A stretch of DNA of 40,181 bases from Synergistaceae bacterium (GTDB lineage Bacteria; Synergistota; Synergistia; Synergistales; Aminobacteriaceae). Positions 27,529 through 40,181 of this stretch are shown in pieces. A program made the translations under genes and the position numbers. Each line of letters begins with the position of its first letter. Position 1 is the stretch's first letter. The stretch lies in the NCBI GenBank assembly GCA_012521675.1, contig JAAYLU010000069.1:1-40181 (forward strand), given 5' to 3'. The notes under the pieces are model-generated. The model was not told the DNA's origin, did no database searches, and saw nothing but the letters and a program-made list of their open reading frames with translations.

Positions 27529-27632
27529 GTCGTCCCGGTCGAGCGTTCGACTTTGTCATCTCGAGGATCGTGCTGCTTTTGTCCTCCCGAGGATCGTGCT
27601 ACTTTCGTCATCCCGAGGAGCGTGCGACGAGG
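27529..27632. repeat. Four degenerate tandem copies of a 26-bp repeat
   Basis: Units begin at 27529, 27555, 27581 and 27607 with an exact 26-base period. Units 2 to 4 share a 20-base core close to GTCATCCCGAGGATCGTGCT; unit 1 is the most diverged (GTCGTCCCGGTCGAGCGTTC). Unit 4 continues into GAGGGATCTC, so ATCCC (27610-27614) can pair with a downstream GGGAT. This resembles the dispersed palindromic GTCATCCCGAG...GGGATCTC repeats seen in many bacterial genomes (general knowledge). There are no unique spacers between units, so it is not a CRISPR array. Confidence 0.75.
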
Positions 27633-27720
27633 GATCTCGAACCTGGCCGCCCCGCCCCCAGTCGAGAGTTCCCCTCCGGTCGTCGGACCGGTGCGGTTTT
27701 GTGAATCCTCGCTCGCCCTA

Positions 27721-27749
27721 TTGCAAAAGGCCCGCTCGCTTGCTACAAT
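27721..27749 (+). promoter_or_regulatory. Strong sigma-70-type promoter for tRNA-Leu
   Basis: TTGCAA (27721-27726) and TACAAT (27744-27749) are separated by exactly 17 bases, with an extended -10 TG (27741-27742). Transcription would begin near 27756, about 11 bases before the mature tRNA 5' end, giving a very short leader. Confidence 0.75.
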
Positions 27750-27766
27750 ACCCGCGTGATTAAGTA

Positions 27767-27854
27767 GCCGGGGTGGCGGAATTGGTAGACGCGCTAGATT
27801 CAGGTTCTAGTGGGCGTAACGCCTGTCGGGGTTCGAGTCCCCGCCCCGGCACCA
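27767..27854 (+). tRNA. tRNA-Leu (anticodon CAG)
   Basis: The 88-base gene folds as a class II tRNA. The acceptor stem is GCCGGGG (27767-27773) with CCCCGGC (27844-27850), then discriminator A and an encoded CCA (27852-27854). The anticodon stem CTAGA/TCTAG encloses loop TTCAGGT, placing anticodon CAG at 27801-27803; it reads CUG, a favoured Leu codon in this GC-rich DNA. The long variable arm (around GGGCGTAACGCC) is typical of tRNA-Leu, and the T arm is CGGGG-TTCGAGT-CCCCG. It has its own promoter and is followed 27 bases later by a terminator. Confidence 0.97.
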
Positions 27855-27881
27855 TGATAGTCCAGAGACAACCTTCGTGCG

Positions 27882-27924
27882 AAAGGTCGCACTATGTCTA
27901 TTGACATAGGCCGACCTTTTTGTT
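27882..27924 (+). terminator. Intrinsic terminator after tRNA-Leu
   Basis: The outer stem AAAGGTCG (27882-27889) pairs with CGACCTTT (27912-27919), and the inner stem CTATGTC (27892-27898) with GACATAG (27903-27909) around a TATT loop; a 2x2 internal mismatch separates them. TTTTTGTT follows directly. This is the clearest terminator in the window and should separate the tRNA transcript from rpoB. Confidence 0.88.
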
Positions 27925-27935
27925 ATCTTGACTAT

Positions 27936-27964
27936 TTGTCAGCACTAAATTTCCCCCATATTTA
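27936..27964 (+). promoter_or_regulatory. Tentative rpoB promoter
   Basis: Because a strong terminator lies just upstream, rpoBC needs a promoter in the following 60 AT-rich bases. TTGTCA (27936-27941) with TATTTA (27959-27964) at 17 bases is the best spaced pair, though the -10 is poor; TTGACT at 27928 is another possible -35. The ribosome binding site GGGAGGT (27970-27976) follows closely, so the leader would be very short. Confidence 0.3.
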
Positions 27965-27986
27965 TTTCAGGGAGGTCAAATGATTC

Positions 27987-30900
27987 ATGGCCGAATTTGT
28001 CCCCGTCAGCAGCAAGCGCCGGAGGTTGACCTTCGGGCGCGCTCGGGATCTGGTAGAGATTCCGGACATGATCGAGGTGCAGCGTGATTCCTACGACTGG
28101 TTCTACCAGGAGGGCGCGGAGGTTGATATGCGCTCTCGGCAGGGCCTGCAGGAGCTCCTGAACGAGGTATTCCCCATTGAGAGCTACGACGGGTCGTTTG
28201 CGCTCGAATTTGTCCGCTACCTACTGGACGAGCCGACCACCGAGGAGGAGGAGGCGAGGCAGAGGGACCTCACCTGGTCTCGTCCTGTACGCGCCACGAT
28301 AAGGCTTGAGAACAGGAAGACCAAGGAGCTCAAGGAGGAGGAGATCTTCCTTGGAGATTTCCCCGTGATGACCAGCAGGGGCACGTTCATAATCAACGGT
28401 ACCGAGAGGGTTGTGGTGAACCAGCTCGCAAGGTCCGCCGGGGTCTACTTCTCCAAGGACGAGCAGACCTCGGGGCAGGAGGTCTACTCGGCCAAGATCA
28501 TCCCCGAGCGGGGGGCGTGGCTGGAGTTCTCCTTCTCCCAGGGGGACTCGATCAACGTGAACATCGACAACAGGAAGAAGATCCCCGCAACCCTGCTGCT
28601 GAAGATCTTCGGAGCGTCGACGGACGAGGGGGTGCTCGACCTTCTCGGCGCGCGCGCCATCGAGAAGGACATAGCCGACGAGGACGTCAAGGGTCTGTTG
28701 GCCGCGGAGACGGTCATGGACGCCGACGGAGGGATGGTCATCCAGAGGAACAGGATCATCACCAAGGAAGGGCTCGAGGCCCTGTGGACCTCCGGGCGCA
28801 CCAAGGTGCGCGTGTGGGACGCCATCAGATCGGTTGCCCTGACCCTTGAGAGGGACGGCGCGGTCAACGCCGACGAGGCCATAGTCGAGCTGTTCAAGAA
28901 GCTTCGTCCGAACGAGCCAGCCAGGATAGAGAACGCCAGGGAGTACGTCAACTCTCTCTTCTTCGACCCGAGGCGGTACAATCTTGGCCGGGTGGGCCGC
29001 TACAAGATAAACAGGGCGCTCGGCCTGTCCGTGCCGGAGGAGGTCAGGCTGCTTCAGCTGGAGGATCTGTCGAGGATCATCCAGGGGATAATCAGCCTGA
29101 TGAACCCGGAGATGGAGGGGGACGACATAGACCACCTCGGCAACCGTCGAGTCCGATCCGTGGGCGAGCTTCTGGCCAACCAGATCAGGATCGGCCTTCT
29201 GCGCATGGAGCGGATAGCCAAGGAGCGCATGACCACCATACCCGATCTCGACGCCGCCATGGCGCGCGACCTCATCAACGTCCGCCCCATAGCCGCCAGT
29301 CTGCGCGAGTTCTTCGGCTCGGGGCAGCTTTCCCAGTTCATGGACCAGACCAACCCCCTCGCCGAGGTCACCCACCGCAGACGCCTGTCGGCACTGGGCC
29401 CGGGTGGACTATCGAGGGAACGCGCCGGGTTCGAGGCGCGAGACGTCCACTACACCCACTACGGAAGAGTCTGCCCGATAGAGACTCCCGAGGGCCCGAA
29501 CATCGGCCTGGTCACGTCCCTTTCGTCGTACGCCAGGCTGAATGAGTACGGCTTCCTGGTCACGCCCCGCCGCAAGGTTGAAGACGGACGAGTCACGGGC
29601 GAGATCGAGTTCCTGTCCGCGGACGAGGAGGACGACGTCTACGTCGGCATGGCGAACACTCCGGTCGACGACGACGGCATGATAACCGACCTCGAGTGCT
29701 TCACCAGGTATCAGGGGAACATAGTATCGGTGCCCCGCGAGGAGGTCACCTACCTGGACGTGTCGCCAAAGCAGATAGTGTCGTCGTCGACGGCCCTCAT
29801 ACCGTTCCTGGAGCACGACGACGCCAACCGCGCCCTGATGGGCTCCAACATGCAGCGGCAGGCCGTGCCTCTGATAGCCCCGGAGGCCCCGATAGTGGGC
29901 ACCGGGATGGAGCACCGGATCGCCAGGGACTCCGGATCCTGCGTCATTGCCCGCAAGGACGGAGAGGTCGCTTACGTCGACTCGGCCCGCATCGAGGTTC
30001 GCAGCGGTGCAGAGACGATATTCTACCCGATGGTAAAGTTCCGCAGGTCCAACCAGGGGACGATAATCCACCAGAAGCCGCTGGTCCGCAAGGGCGACTC
30101 GGTGACGGCGGGCGAGATCATCGCCGACGGCCAGGCGATCGAGGGCGGGGAGCTGGCCCTTGGCAGGAACGTCCTGGTCGCGTTCATGCCCTGGGAGGGG
30201 TACAACTTCGAGGACGCGATCCTTCTGAGCGAGCGCCTCGTGAAGGAGGACTTCTACTCCTCGATCCACATAGAGGAGTACGAGACCGAGGCCCGCGACA
30301 CGAAGCTCGGCCCCGAGGAGATCACGCGCGACATCCCCAACGTCGGGGAGGACGTGCTGAAGAACCTCGACGAGGACGGCATCGTGCGAGTGGGCGCCGA
30401 GGTGTCGGCAGGGGATATCCTGGTCGGCAAGGTCTCGCCCAAGGGCGAGTCCGACCAGACCCCGGAGGAGAAGCTGCTCAGGGCCATCTTCGGCGAGAAG
30501 GCGCGCGAGGTGCGCGATACGTCGCTGAAGCTGCCCCACGGCGCGCGCGGTAAGATCGTCGCCGTCAAGCAGATGACTCGCGAGAACAGCCCCGACGCAC
30601 TCGGGCCGGGCGTGAACATGGTCGTTAAGATCTACGTCGCGCAGCTGCGCAAGATCACCGTCGGCGACAAGATGGCCGGCAGGCACGGCAACAAGGGTGT
30701 CGTCTCGCGCATTCTTCCCGTCGAGGACATGCCCTACCTGCCCGACGGGACTCCCGTCGACGTAGTGCTCAATCCGCTGGGGGTGCCCAGCCGCATGAAC
30801 CTCGGCCAGGTTCTGGAGACGATAATGGGATTTGTCGCCCTGCACAACGGGTGGATGGTCGCCTCCCCCGTCTTCGAGGGAGCGGACGAGGACGAGATCT

Positions 30901-31600
30901 TCAACCTTCTCGCGGGCATCCCGAAGGAGAAGTACCCGGATCTCACCAAGGACGGGATGACCACCCTGTACGACGGGCGGACGGGCGACCCGGTCGAGCA
31001 GAAAGTCACCGTCGGCTGCATGTACATGATGAAGCTGATACACCTCGTGGATGACAAGATCCACGCCAGGTCCATAGGCCCTTACAGCCTGATAACCCAG
31101 CAGCCGCTGGGTGGAAAGGCTCAGTTCGGAGGGCAGCGCTTCGGCGAGATGGAGGTCTGGGCCCTTGAGGGTTACGGGGCGGCCAACATACTTCAGGAGA
31201 TGCTGACGGTCAAATCGGACGACATCCGCGGACGGCTGAAGACCTACGAGAGCATAGTCAAGGGACACAACCTGACCAAGCCGGGCGTCCCGGAGAGCTT
31301 CAGGGTTCTGGTGAAGGAGCTCCAGGGGCTGGGGCTCGACGTCGAGGTGAAGTACAGCGACGGCACCATGGGCGAGCTCCTTATGGAGGACGACGAGGAC
31401 GACTCCCACTCCAGGCGCTATCCGCGCGAATCCTCGATATTCGGCGGAGAGGACGAAAAGCCGGCGGCCGAGACCCGCAAGAGCGTTAGCGAGAGTATAT
31501 TCGAGGAGGGCGAGGTCGAGAAGATGGCCGTCATGGATCCGATTTTCGAGGAAAGCCTCCCGGCCGGCATGTCCATTGAAGAAAAAGGGGATGAAGACCG

Positions 31601-31604
<4 letters not shown>
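27987..31604 (+). CDS. rpoB: DNA-directed RNA polymerase subunit beta
   Basis: RpoB forms one pincer of RNA polymerase and part of the active site. The 1205-residue product lacks the large E. coli-type insertions and is close to Bacillus RpoB in length. The rifampicin-binding region is canonical: Q450, D453, H463 and S468 match the E. coli positions 513, 516, 526 and 531, so no resistance substitution is seen. Later landmarks include [25 protein letters not shown] and the C-terminal [25 protein letters not shown] (27970-27976) precedes the ATG; an ATG at 27980 is out of frame. The stop overlaps rpoC (ATGA). rplJ and rplL, often upstream of rpoB, are absent here. Confidence 0.98.
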
Positions 31605-36601
<4,997 letters not shown>

Positions 36602-36622
36602 GGGGAATAGGGCGGGCACGGC

Positions 36623-36652
36623 TTGACTTTTTCCCGTCCTATTTGATATCAT
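36623..36652 (+). promoter_or_regulatory. Promoter of the str operon
   Basis: TTGACT (36623-36628) and TATCAT (36647-36652) are separated by 18 bases, each one base off consensus, in the AT-rich gap after rpoC. Transcription would start near 36659, leaving a short leader before the GGGAGGGA (36672-36679) of the L7Ae-like gene. It probably drives that gene with rpsL, rpsG, fusA and possibly tuf. Confidence 0.7.
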
Positions 36653-36685
36653 GCCGTGGTGCTTCCGGCACGGGAGGGATTTCTG

Positions 36686-36931
36686 TTGCCTTTAAACGAG
36701 CTCGCAGTGCCGAACAGGTTAACGGGAGAGAGACAGGTCAGGCGAGCCCTCAGGGCGGGAAGGCTGGTCAAGCTTTTCATAGCCGAGGATGCGGACGCCT
36801 CGGTGATAAGGGGCCTTGAGGAGGAAGCGTTGAATGCGAACATTCCCGTCGAACGGGTGGAGAGCATGGTGATGCTCGGAAGGGCGTGCGCCATCTCTCG
36901 AGGAGCGTCCGCGGCGGGGATCGGTTCATAG
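36686..36931 (+). CDS. L7Ae/YbxF-like kink-turn RNA-binding protein
   Basis: A small 81-residue protein of the L7Ae/L30e/S12e/Gadd45 family, which binds RNA kink-turns. The core is visible as [33 protein letters not shown], then [28 protein letters not shown]. Length and position between rpoC and rpsL match YbxF of Bacillus subtilis. I chose TTG 36686 because GGGAGGGA ends 6 bases before it and the product has the family length; an earlier in-frame GTG at 36656 precedes that site and lies at or before the predicted transcription start. The role in this organism is unknown; a ribosome-associated function is inferred from context. Confidence 0.87.
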   Translation: MPLNELAVPNRLTGERQVRRALRAGRLVKLFIAEDADASVIRGLEEEALNANIPVERVESMVMLGRACAISRGASAAGIGS

Positions 36932-36944
36932 AGGGATCCTGCGC

Positions 36945-36973
36945 CCCGCGGAACGGTGAACAAGTTCCGCGGG
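36945..36973 (+). other. Stable hairpin in the rpsL leader
   Basis: CCCGCGGAAC (36945-36954) pairs perfectly with GTTCCGCGGG (36964-36973) around a 9-base loop, in the 80-base gap between the L7Ae-like gene and rpsL. No T-run follows. It ends about 25 bases before the rpsL ribosome binding site and could be a ribosomal protein binding, processing or stability element. Confidence 0.5.
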
Positions 36974-37011
36974 CTCAGGAGCGAAAAGGACACAAGGAAG
37001 GAGGAAGTTGC

Positions 37012-37383
37012 GTGCCAACGATCAATCAGCTGATACGCCACGGTCGCCAGAGAAAGAGACAGAAGAGCGACTCCCCCGCGTTGCAGGGGAATCCGGCTCG
37101 CAGAGGGGTCTGCACGAGGGTATATACCGTAACCCCCAAGAAGCCGAACTCGGCTCTGCGCAAGGTGGCCAGGGTTCGACTCACGAACGGCATAGAGGTC
37201 ACCTCGTACATACCGGGGATAGGGCACAACCTGCAGGAGCACTCTGTCGTCCTGGTCAGGGGCGGCAGGGTCAAGGACCTCCCCGGAGTGCGTTATCACA
37301 TCGTCAGGGGAACACTCGACTGTGGGGGCGTGGAGAACCGCAAGAGATCCCGCTCCAAGTACGGCGCTCGCAGGCCCAAGTAG
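37012..37383 (+). CDS. rpsL: 30S ribosomal protein S12
   Basis: S12 lies at the decoding centre of the small subunit. The 123-residue product begins [12 protein letters not shown] and has the conserved loops [11 protein letters not shown] (41-51) and [14 protein letters not shown] (83-96). K43 and K88, the usual sites of streptomycin resistance, are wild type, and D89 is the residue methylthiolated in many bacteria. The frame is open upstream to 36886, but GTG 37012 gives the exact family N-terminus, with AAGGAAGGAGGAAG ending 5 bases before it. rpsG follows 39 bases downstream. Confidence 0.98.
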   Translation: MPTINQLIRHGRQRKRQKSDSPALQGNPARRGVCTRVYTVTPKKPNSALRKVARVRLTNGIEVTSYIPGIGHNLQEHSVVLVRGGRVKDLPGVRYHIVRGTLDCGGVENRKRSRSKYGARRPK

Positions 37384-37422
37384 GCTTCGCGGCAGGTTTT
37401 GTTCACGAGGAGGGGTTGACCT

Positions 37423-37893
37423 ATGCCGCGCAAGGGGCATGTAAAAAAAGTGGAGACAATGCCGGACACTAAGTACGGCAGCATCGCGCTGGCGAAGTTC
37501 ATCAACAGCCTGATGCGGGATGGCAAGAAGAGCATAGCGGAGCGGATCATGTACGAGGCGCTCGACATAGCGGGCGACAAGCTGCAAGTCGAGCCGTTCG
37601 AGGTCTTCAACAAGGCGATGGAGAACGTCCGGCCGCTGGTGGAGGTGCGTCCTCGCCGCGTGGGCGGAGCGACCTACCAGGTCCCGGTGGAGGTGCCGCC
37701 GGAGAGGGCCCAGGTCCTGACGATACGCTGGATACTGAATTACGCCAGGGCCAAGAAGGGCATCCCGATGGCCGACAGGCTGGCCAGGGAGCTCATGGAC
37801 GCCTACAAGAACGAGGGCGCGTCCATCAAGAGGAAAGAGGACACCCACAAGATGGCGGAGGCCAACCGCGCGTTCGCCCATTACCGCTGGTAG
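37423..37893 (+). CDS. rpsG: 30S ribosomal protein S7
   Basis: S7 nucleates assembly of the 30S head and contacts the E-site tRNA. The 156-residue product is of standard length and begins MPRKGHVKKVETMPDTKYGS, with the conserved FINSLMRDGKKSIAERI and VRPRRVGGATYQVPVEV segments and the C-terminal HKMAEANRAFAHYRW. GAGGAGGGG lies about 10 bases before the ATG. In E. coli S7 represses its own operon through the rpsL-rpsG spacer; here that spacer is only 39 bases and shows no matching structure by eye. A terminator-like hairpin follows the stop. Confidence 0.98.
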   Translation: MPRKGHVKKVETMPDTKYGSIALAKFINSLMRDGKKSIAERIMYEALDIAGDKLQVEPFEVFNKAMENVRPLVEVRPRRVGGATYQVPVEVPPERAQVLTIRWILNYARAKKGIPMADRLARELMDAYKNEGASIKRKEDTHKMAEANRAFAHYRW

Positions 37894-37900
37894 TGGCGCG

Positions 37901-37922
37901 AACGGCGAAGGGTCGCCGTTTT
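37901..37922 (+). terminator. Terminator-like hairpin between rpsG and fusA
   Basis: AACGGCGA (37901-37908) pairs perfectly with TCGCCGTT (37913-37920) around a tight AGGG loop, and the arm runs into TTTT (37919-37922). The stem is GC-rich, but the T-run is short (then ACG), so partial termination is more likely than a full stop. It may set the S7 to EF-G ratio. No strong promoter is seen in the 25 bases left before fusA. Confidence 0.55.
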
Positions 37923-37947
37923 ACGAAACGAGGCTTGGTGGCGGGAA

Positions 37948-40011
37948 ATGCAAATTATCGACATGAAAAGAATACGCAACATCGGGATCGCAGCGCACAT
38001 CGATGCTGGTAAGACCACTACCACCGAGCGCATTCTTTTTTACACGGGAAAGAACTACAAGATGGGCGAGTCGCACGAGGGCTCGGCCACTATGGACTAC
38101 ATGGACCAGGAGCGGGAGAGGGGCATTACCATAACCTCCGCTGCGACGACATGCATCTGGCGCGATCATTATGTCAACATTATTGATACGCCCGGCCACG
38201 TGGATTTCACCGTGGAGGTCGAGCGGTCTATGAGAGTGCTCGACGGAGCGGTCGCCGTCTTCTGCGCCGTGGGCGGGGTGGAGCCCCAGTCCGAGACTGT
38301 ATGGCGGCAGGCCGACAGGTACCACGTGCCCAGGCTCGCGTTCGTCAACAAGATGGACCGGGTGGGCGCGGACTACGTCAACGTGATACAGGGCATCAGG
38401 GAGAAGCTGGGGGCGAGACCGCTCCCGATCCAGCTCCCCATCGGGGCGGAGGAGAGCTTCGTCGGAGTGATCGACCTAGTCGAGTCCAGGGCGATCCTCT
38501 ACATGGACGACCTTGGCACCGACCCGCGCGCCGCGCCTATCCCGCCGGCGCAGGCCGAGGAGGCCGCGACCGCGCGCGAGGCGATGCTGGAGACCCTGTC
38601 CGACTTCGACGAGGATATCATGAGCGCCTACCTGGACGGCAAGGACGTGCCGACGGATGTCATCAAGAGGGCGATTCGCTCGGCGCTCATATCCCTCAAG
38701 ATCGTCCCGGTTCTCTGCGGGTCGGCCTTCAAGAACAAGGGAGTTCAGCCGTTGCTTGACGCTGTTGTGGACTATCTCCCCTCTCCGGTGGACCTTCCGC
38801 CCGTCAAGGGCATAGATGCGGTCACGGGCGAGGATTCGTTCAGAAAGAGCGACGCGAGCGAGAAGTTCTCGGCGCTCGCCTTCAAGATCGCCGTCGACCC
38901 GTTCGTCGGAAGGCTGGTGTTCACGCGCGTGTACTCGGGAACTCTCTCAAAGGGCGGCTCGGTCTATAACACGAGCAACAACACCAGGGAGAGGGTGGGG
39001 CGCATCCTCAGGATGCACGCCAACAAGCGGGAGGAGCTGGAGGAGGCCACTGCCGGCATGATAGTCGCCCTGCCGGGGCTGAAGAACACCCGCACGGGGG
39101 ACACCCTATGCGACGAGGGCGCTCGGATTCTGCTGGAGGACCTCGTCTTCCCGGAGCCGGTCATCCACCTGTCGGTCGAGCCGGCGACGAAGAACGACAA
39201 GATAAAGCTTACCAAGGGCCTCGCGGCCATGTCCGAGGAGGACCCGACCTTCCGCGCCCGCACCGACGAGGAGACGTCGCAGACGATCATCTCCGGAATG
39301 GGAGAACTTCACCTCGAGGTGATAGTGGACAGGCTCAAGAGGGAGTTCGGCGTCGACGTCAGGGTGGGGCGCCCCCAGGTCGCGTACCGGGAGGCGATAA
39401 GGACGGCCGCCAAGGGCGAGGGCAGGTACGTGCGCCAGTCGGGCGGACGGGGCCAGTACGGCCACGTCGTGCTGGAGCTGGAGCCGCTGCCCGACGGCAG
39501 GGGTTACGAGTTCGAGGACAGGATAGTCGGAGGCGTCGTGCCCAAGGAGTACGTCGCAGCCGTCGAGAAGGGCCTCGAGGAGGCCATGAACAACGGAGTC
39601 GTCGGAGGATACCCGGTGATCGGCCTTAAGGCCATACTGGTGGACGGCAGCCATCACGAGGTCGACAGCTCCGAGATGGCGTTCCGCATAGCGGCCTCGA
39701 TGGGCTTCAAGGATGCCATGAAGAAGGCGGGCCCCGTGCTGATGGAGCCGGTGATGGCCGTCGAGGTCGTCACCCCGGAGGAGTACGTCGGAGACGTTAT
39801 CGGCGACCTCTCCTCCAGGCGGGGACGCATCGGGGGCATGGACACGAGGATGAACACCACTGTTGTCCGGGCCTTCGTCCCCCTGTCCGAGATGTTCGGC
39901 TACTCCACTGATCTTCGAAGCAAGACTTCGGGCAGGGCTTCCTACTCGATGCAGTTCGACAGCTACGAGCCCATGAGCCAGGAGCTGGCGGATAAAGCGC
40001 TTAAAAGCTGA
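37948..40011 (+). CDS. fusA: Translation elongation factor G
   Basis: EF-G is the GTPase that translocates tRNA and mRNA on the ribosome. The 687-residue product shows the G motifs AHIDAGKT (16-23), [11 protein letters not shown] (switch), DTPGHVDF and NKMDRVG, followed by domains II to V, including [14 protein letters not shown] and the C-terminal [16 protein letters not shown]. It looks like a standard EF-G rather than a divergent paralogue. ATG 37948 has GGTGGCGGGA just upstream; ATG 37963 (MKRIRNIGI) is an alternative with no clear ribosome binding site. tuf starts 54 bases after the stop across an AT-rich spacer. Confidence 0.97.
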   Translation: MQIIDMKRIRNIGIAAHIDAGKTTTTERILFYTGKNYKMGESHEGSATMDYMDQERERGITITSAATTCIWRDHYVNIIDTPGHVDFTVEVERSMRVLDGAVAVFCAVGGVEPQSETVWRQADRYHVPRLAFVNKMDRVGADYVNVIQGIREKLGARPLPIQLPIGAEESFVGVIDLVESRAILYMDDLGTDPRAAPIPPAQAEEAATAREAMLETLSDFDEDIMSAYLDGKDVPTDVIKRAIRSALISLKIVPVLCGSAFKNKGVQPLLDAVVDYLPSPVDLPPVKGIDAVTGEDSFRKSDASEKFSALAFKIAVDPFVGRLVFTRVYSGTLSKGGSVYNTSNNTRERVGRILRMHANKREELEEATAGMIVALPGLKNTRTGDTLCDEGARILLEDLVFPEPVIHLSVEPATKNDKIKLTKGLAAMSEEDPTFRARTDEETSQTIISGMGELHLEVIVDRLKREFGVDVRVGRPQVAYREAIRTAAKGEGRYVRQSGGRGQYGHVVLELEPLPDGRGYEFEDRIVGGVVPKEYVAAVEKGLEEAMNNGVVGGYPVIGLKAILVDGSHHEVDSSEMAFRIAASMGFKDAMKKAGPVLMEPVMAVEVVTPEEYVGDVIGDLSSRRGRIGGMDTRMNTTVVRAFVPLSEMFGYSTDLRSKTSGRASYSMQFDSYEPMSQELADKALKS

Positions 40012-40065
40012 AGCAAGGCAATCCTATTGTAAAAAAAGAGAATTATTTTTAGGAGGGAACAACCA

Positions 40066-40181
40066 ATGGCAAAGGAGAAATTTGAGAGGACCAAGCCGCA
40101 CATCAACATAGGCACGATAGGTCACATCGACCACGGCAAGACGACGCTCACCGCCGCTATCACCAAGTGTCTGTCGACGTC
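40066..40181 (+). CDS. tuf: Translation elongation factor Tu, 3' end missing
   Basis: Only the first 38 complete codons are in the window. They encode [19 protein letters not shown] and then [15 protein letters not shown], the N-terminus and P-loop region of EF-Tu, the GTPase that delivers aminoacyl-tRNA to the ribosome. AGGAGGG (40051-40057) precedes the ATG. It completes the order rpsL-rpsG-fusA-tuf. The G1 motif has isoleucine (GHIDHGKT) where GHVDHGKT is usual, a conservative change. Confidence 0.96.
   Translation, partial: MAKEKFERTKPHINIGTIGHIDHGKTTLTAAITKCLST

Larger units (their letters stand above)
27401..27720. other. Non-coding gap between the Sua5 gene and the tRNA-Leu promoter
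   Basis: This stretch has no credible gene. It holds two hairpins (27431-27453 and 27472-27500), a four-unit tandem repeat (27529-27632) and an unremarkable GC-rich tail. Frames open across it translate into repeat-derived low-complexity peptide, so I do not call a gene. No T-rich intrinsic terminator for the upstream genes is visible. Confidence 0.7.

Noticed and set aside
27529-27632. Possible CRISPR array
   Set aside because: The repeats abut head to tail with no unique spacers, the units are degenerate, and no cas genes are present in the window.
29310-29400. Possible rifampicin-resistance substitution in rpoB
   Set aside because: The key positions Q450, D453, H463 and S468 are all wild type. 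The tyrosine in DVHYTHYGR also occurs in ordinary Gram-positive RpoB.
29409-31409. A 666-codon open frame on the - strand opposite rpoB
   Set aside because: It lies wholly antisense to the conserved rpoB reading frame, has biased composition and no motif; typical antisense openness in high-GC DNA.

Overview
This is a GC-rich bacterial chromosomal window of about 40 kb. It holds 30 protein genes and one tRNA gene, all on the + strand; the first gene (recJ) and the last (tuf) are cut by the window edges. Every protein gene falls in a recognisable core family, and I see no phage, transposon, toxin-antitoxin, defence or CRISPR locus. Gene order resembles Clostridia-type genomes (radC-mreBCD-mrdA-minCDE-rodA, then a radical SAM pair and rng, then a yabB/rsmI/metG/tatD-type block). 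The GC content and a very long RpoC (1666 aa) with two large insertions fit a Synergistota-like organism best. That placement is inference; a phylogeny of RpoB, EF-G or S12 would settle it.

Layout. (1) 1-5807: DNA repair, stringent response and translation quality control: recJ (partial), relA/spoT, dtd, a metallo-beta-lactamase-fold hydrolase, radC. (2) 5794-13004: cell shape and division-site placement: mreB, mreC, mreD, mrdA (PBP2), minC, minD, minE, rodA. (3) 13049-20707: a radical SAM protein, its DUF2344 partner, RNase G and SMC, probably read from a promoter inside the end of rodA. (4) 20707-27400: tRNA and rRNA modification and charging: a TrmN6-like methyltransferase, rsmI, metG, tatD, tgt and a Sua5-type gene. 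Most junctions from recJ to the Sua5 gene overlap by 1 to 26 bases or are only tens of bases apart, with good ribosome binding sites inside the preceding gene, so translational coupling is likely. (5) 27401-27986: the only long non-coding stretch, with hairpins, a four-copy 26-bp tandem repeat, a strong promoter, tRNA-Leu(CAG) and a strong intrinsic terminator. (6) 27987-40181: rpoB, rpoC, then a new promoter and the str operon: an L7Ae-like gene, rpsL, rpsG, fusA, tuf (partial), with a terminator-like hairpin between rpsG and fusA.

The most unusual content is in the core genes themselves. RpoC carries an N-terminal insertion built of four repeat units and an insertion of roughly 325 residues just before its conserved C-terminal end. 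The Rel protein has an intact hydrolase site but a QFDD sequence where bifunctional Rel enzymes normally have RxKD. No wholly new system is evident; the RpoC insertions and the intergenic repeats are the best candidates for something undescribed.
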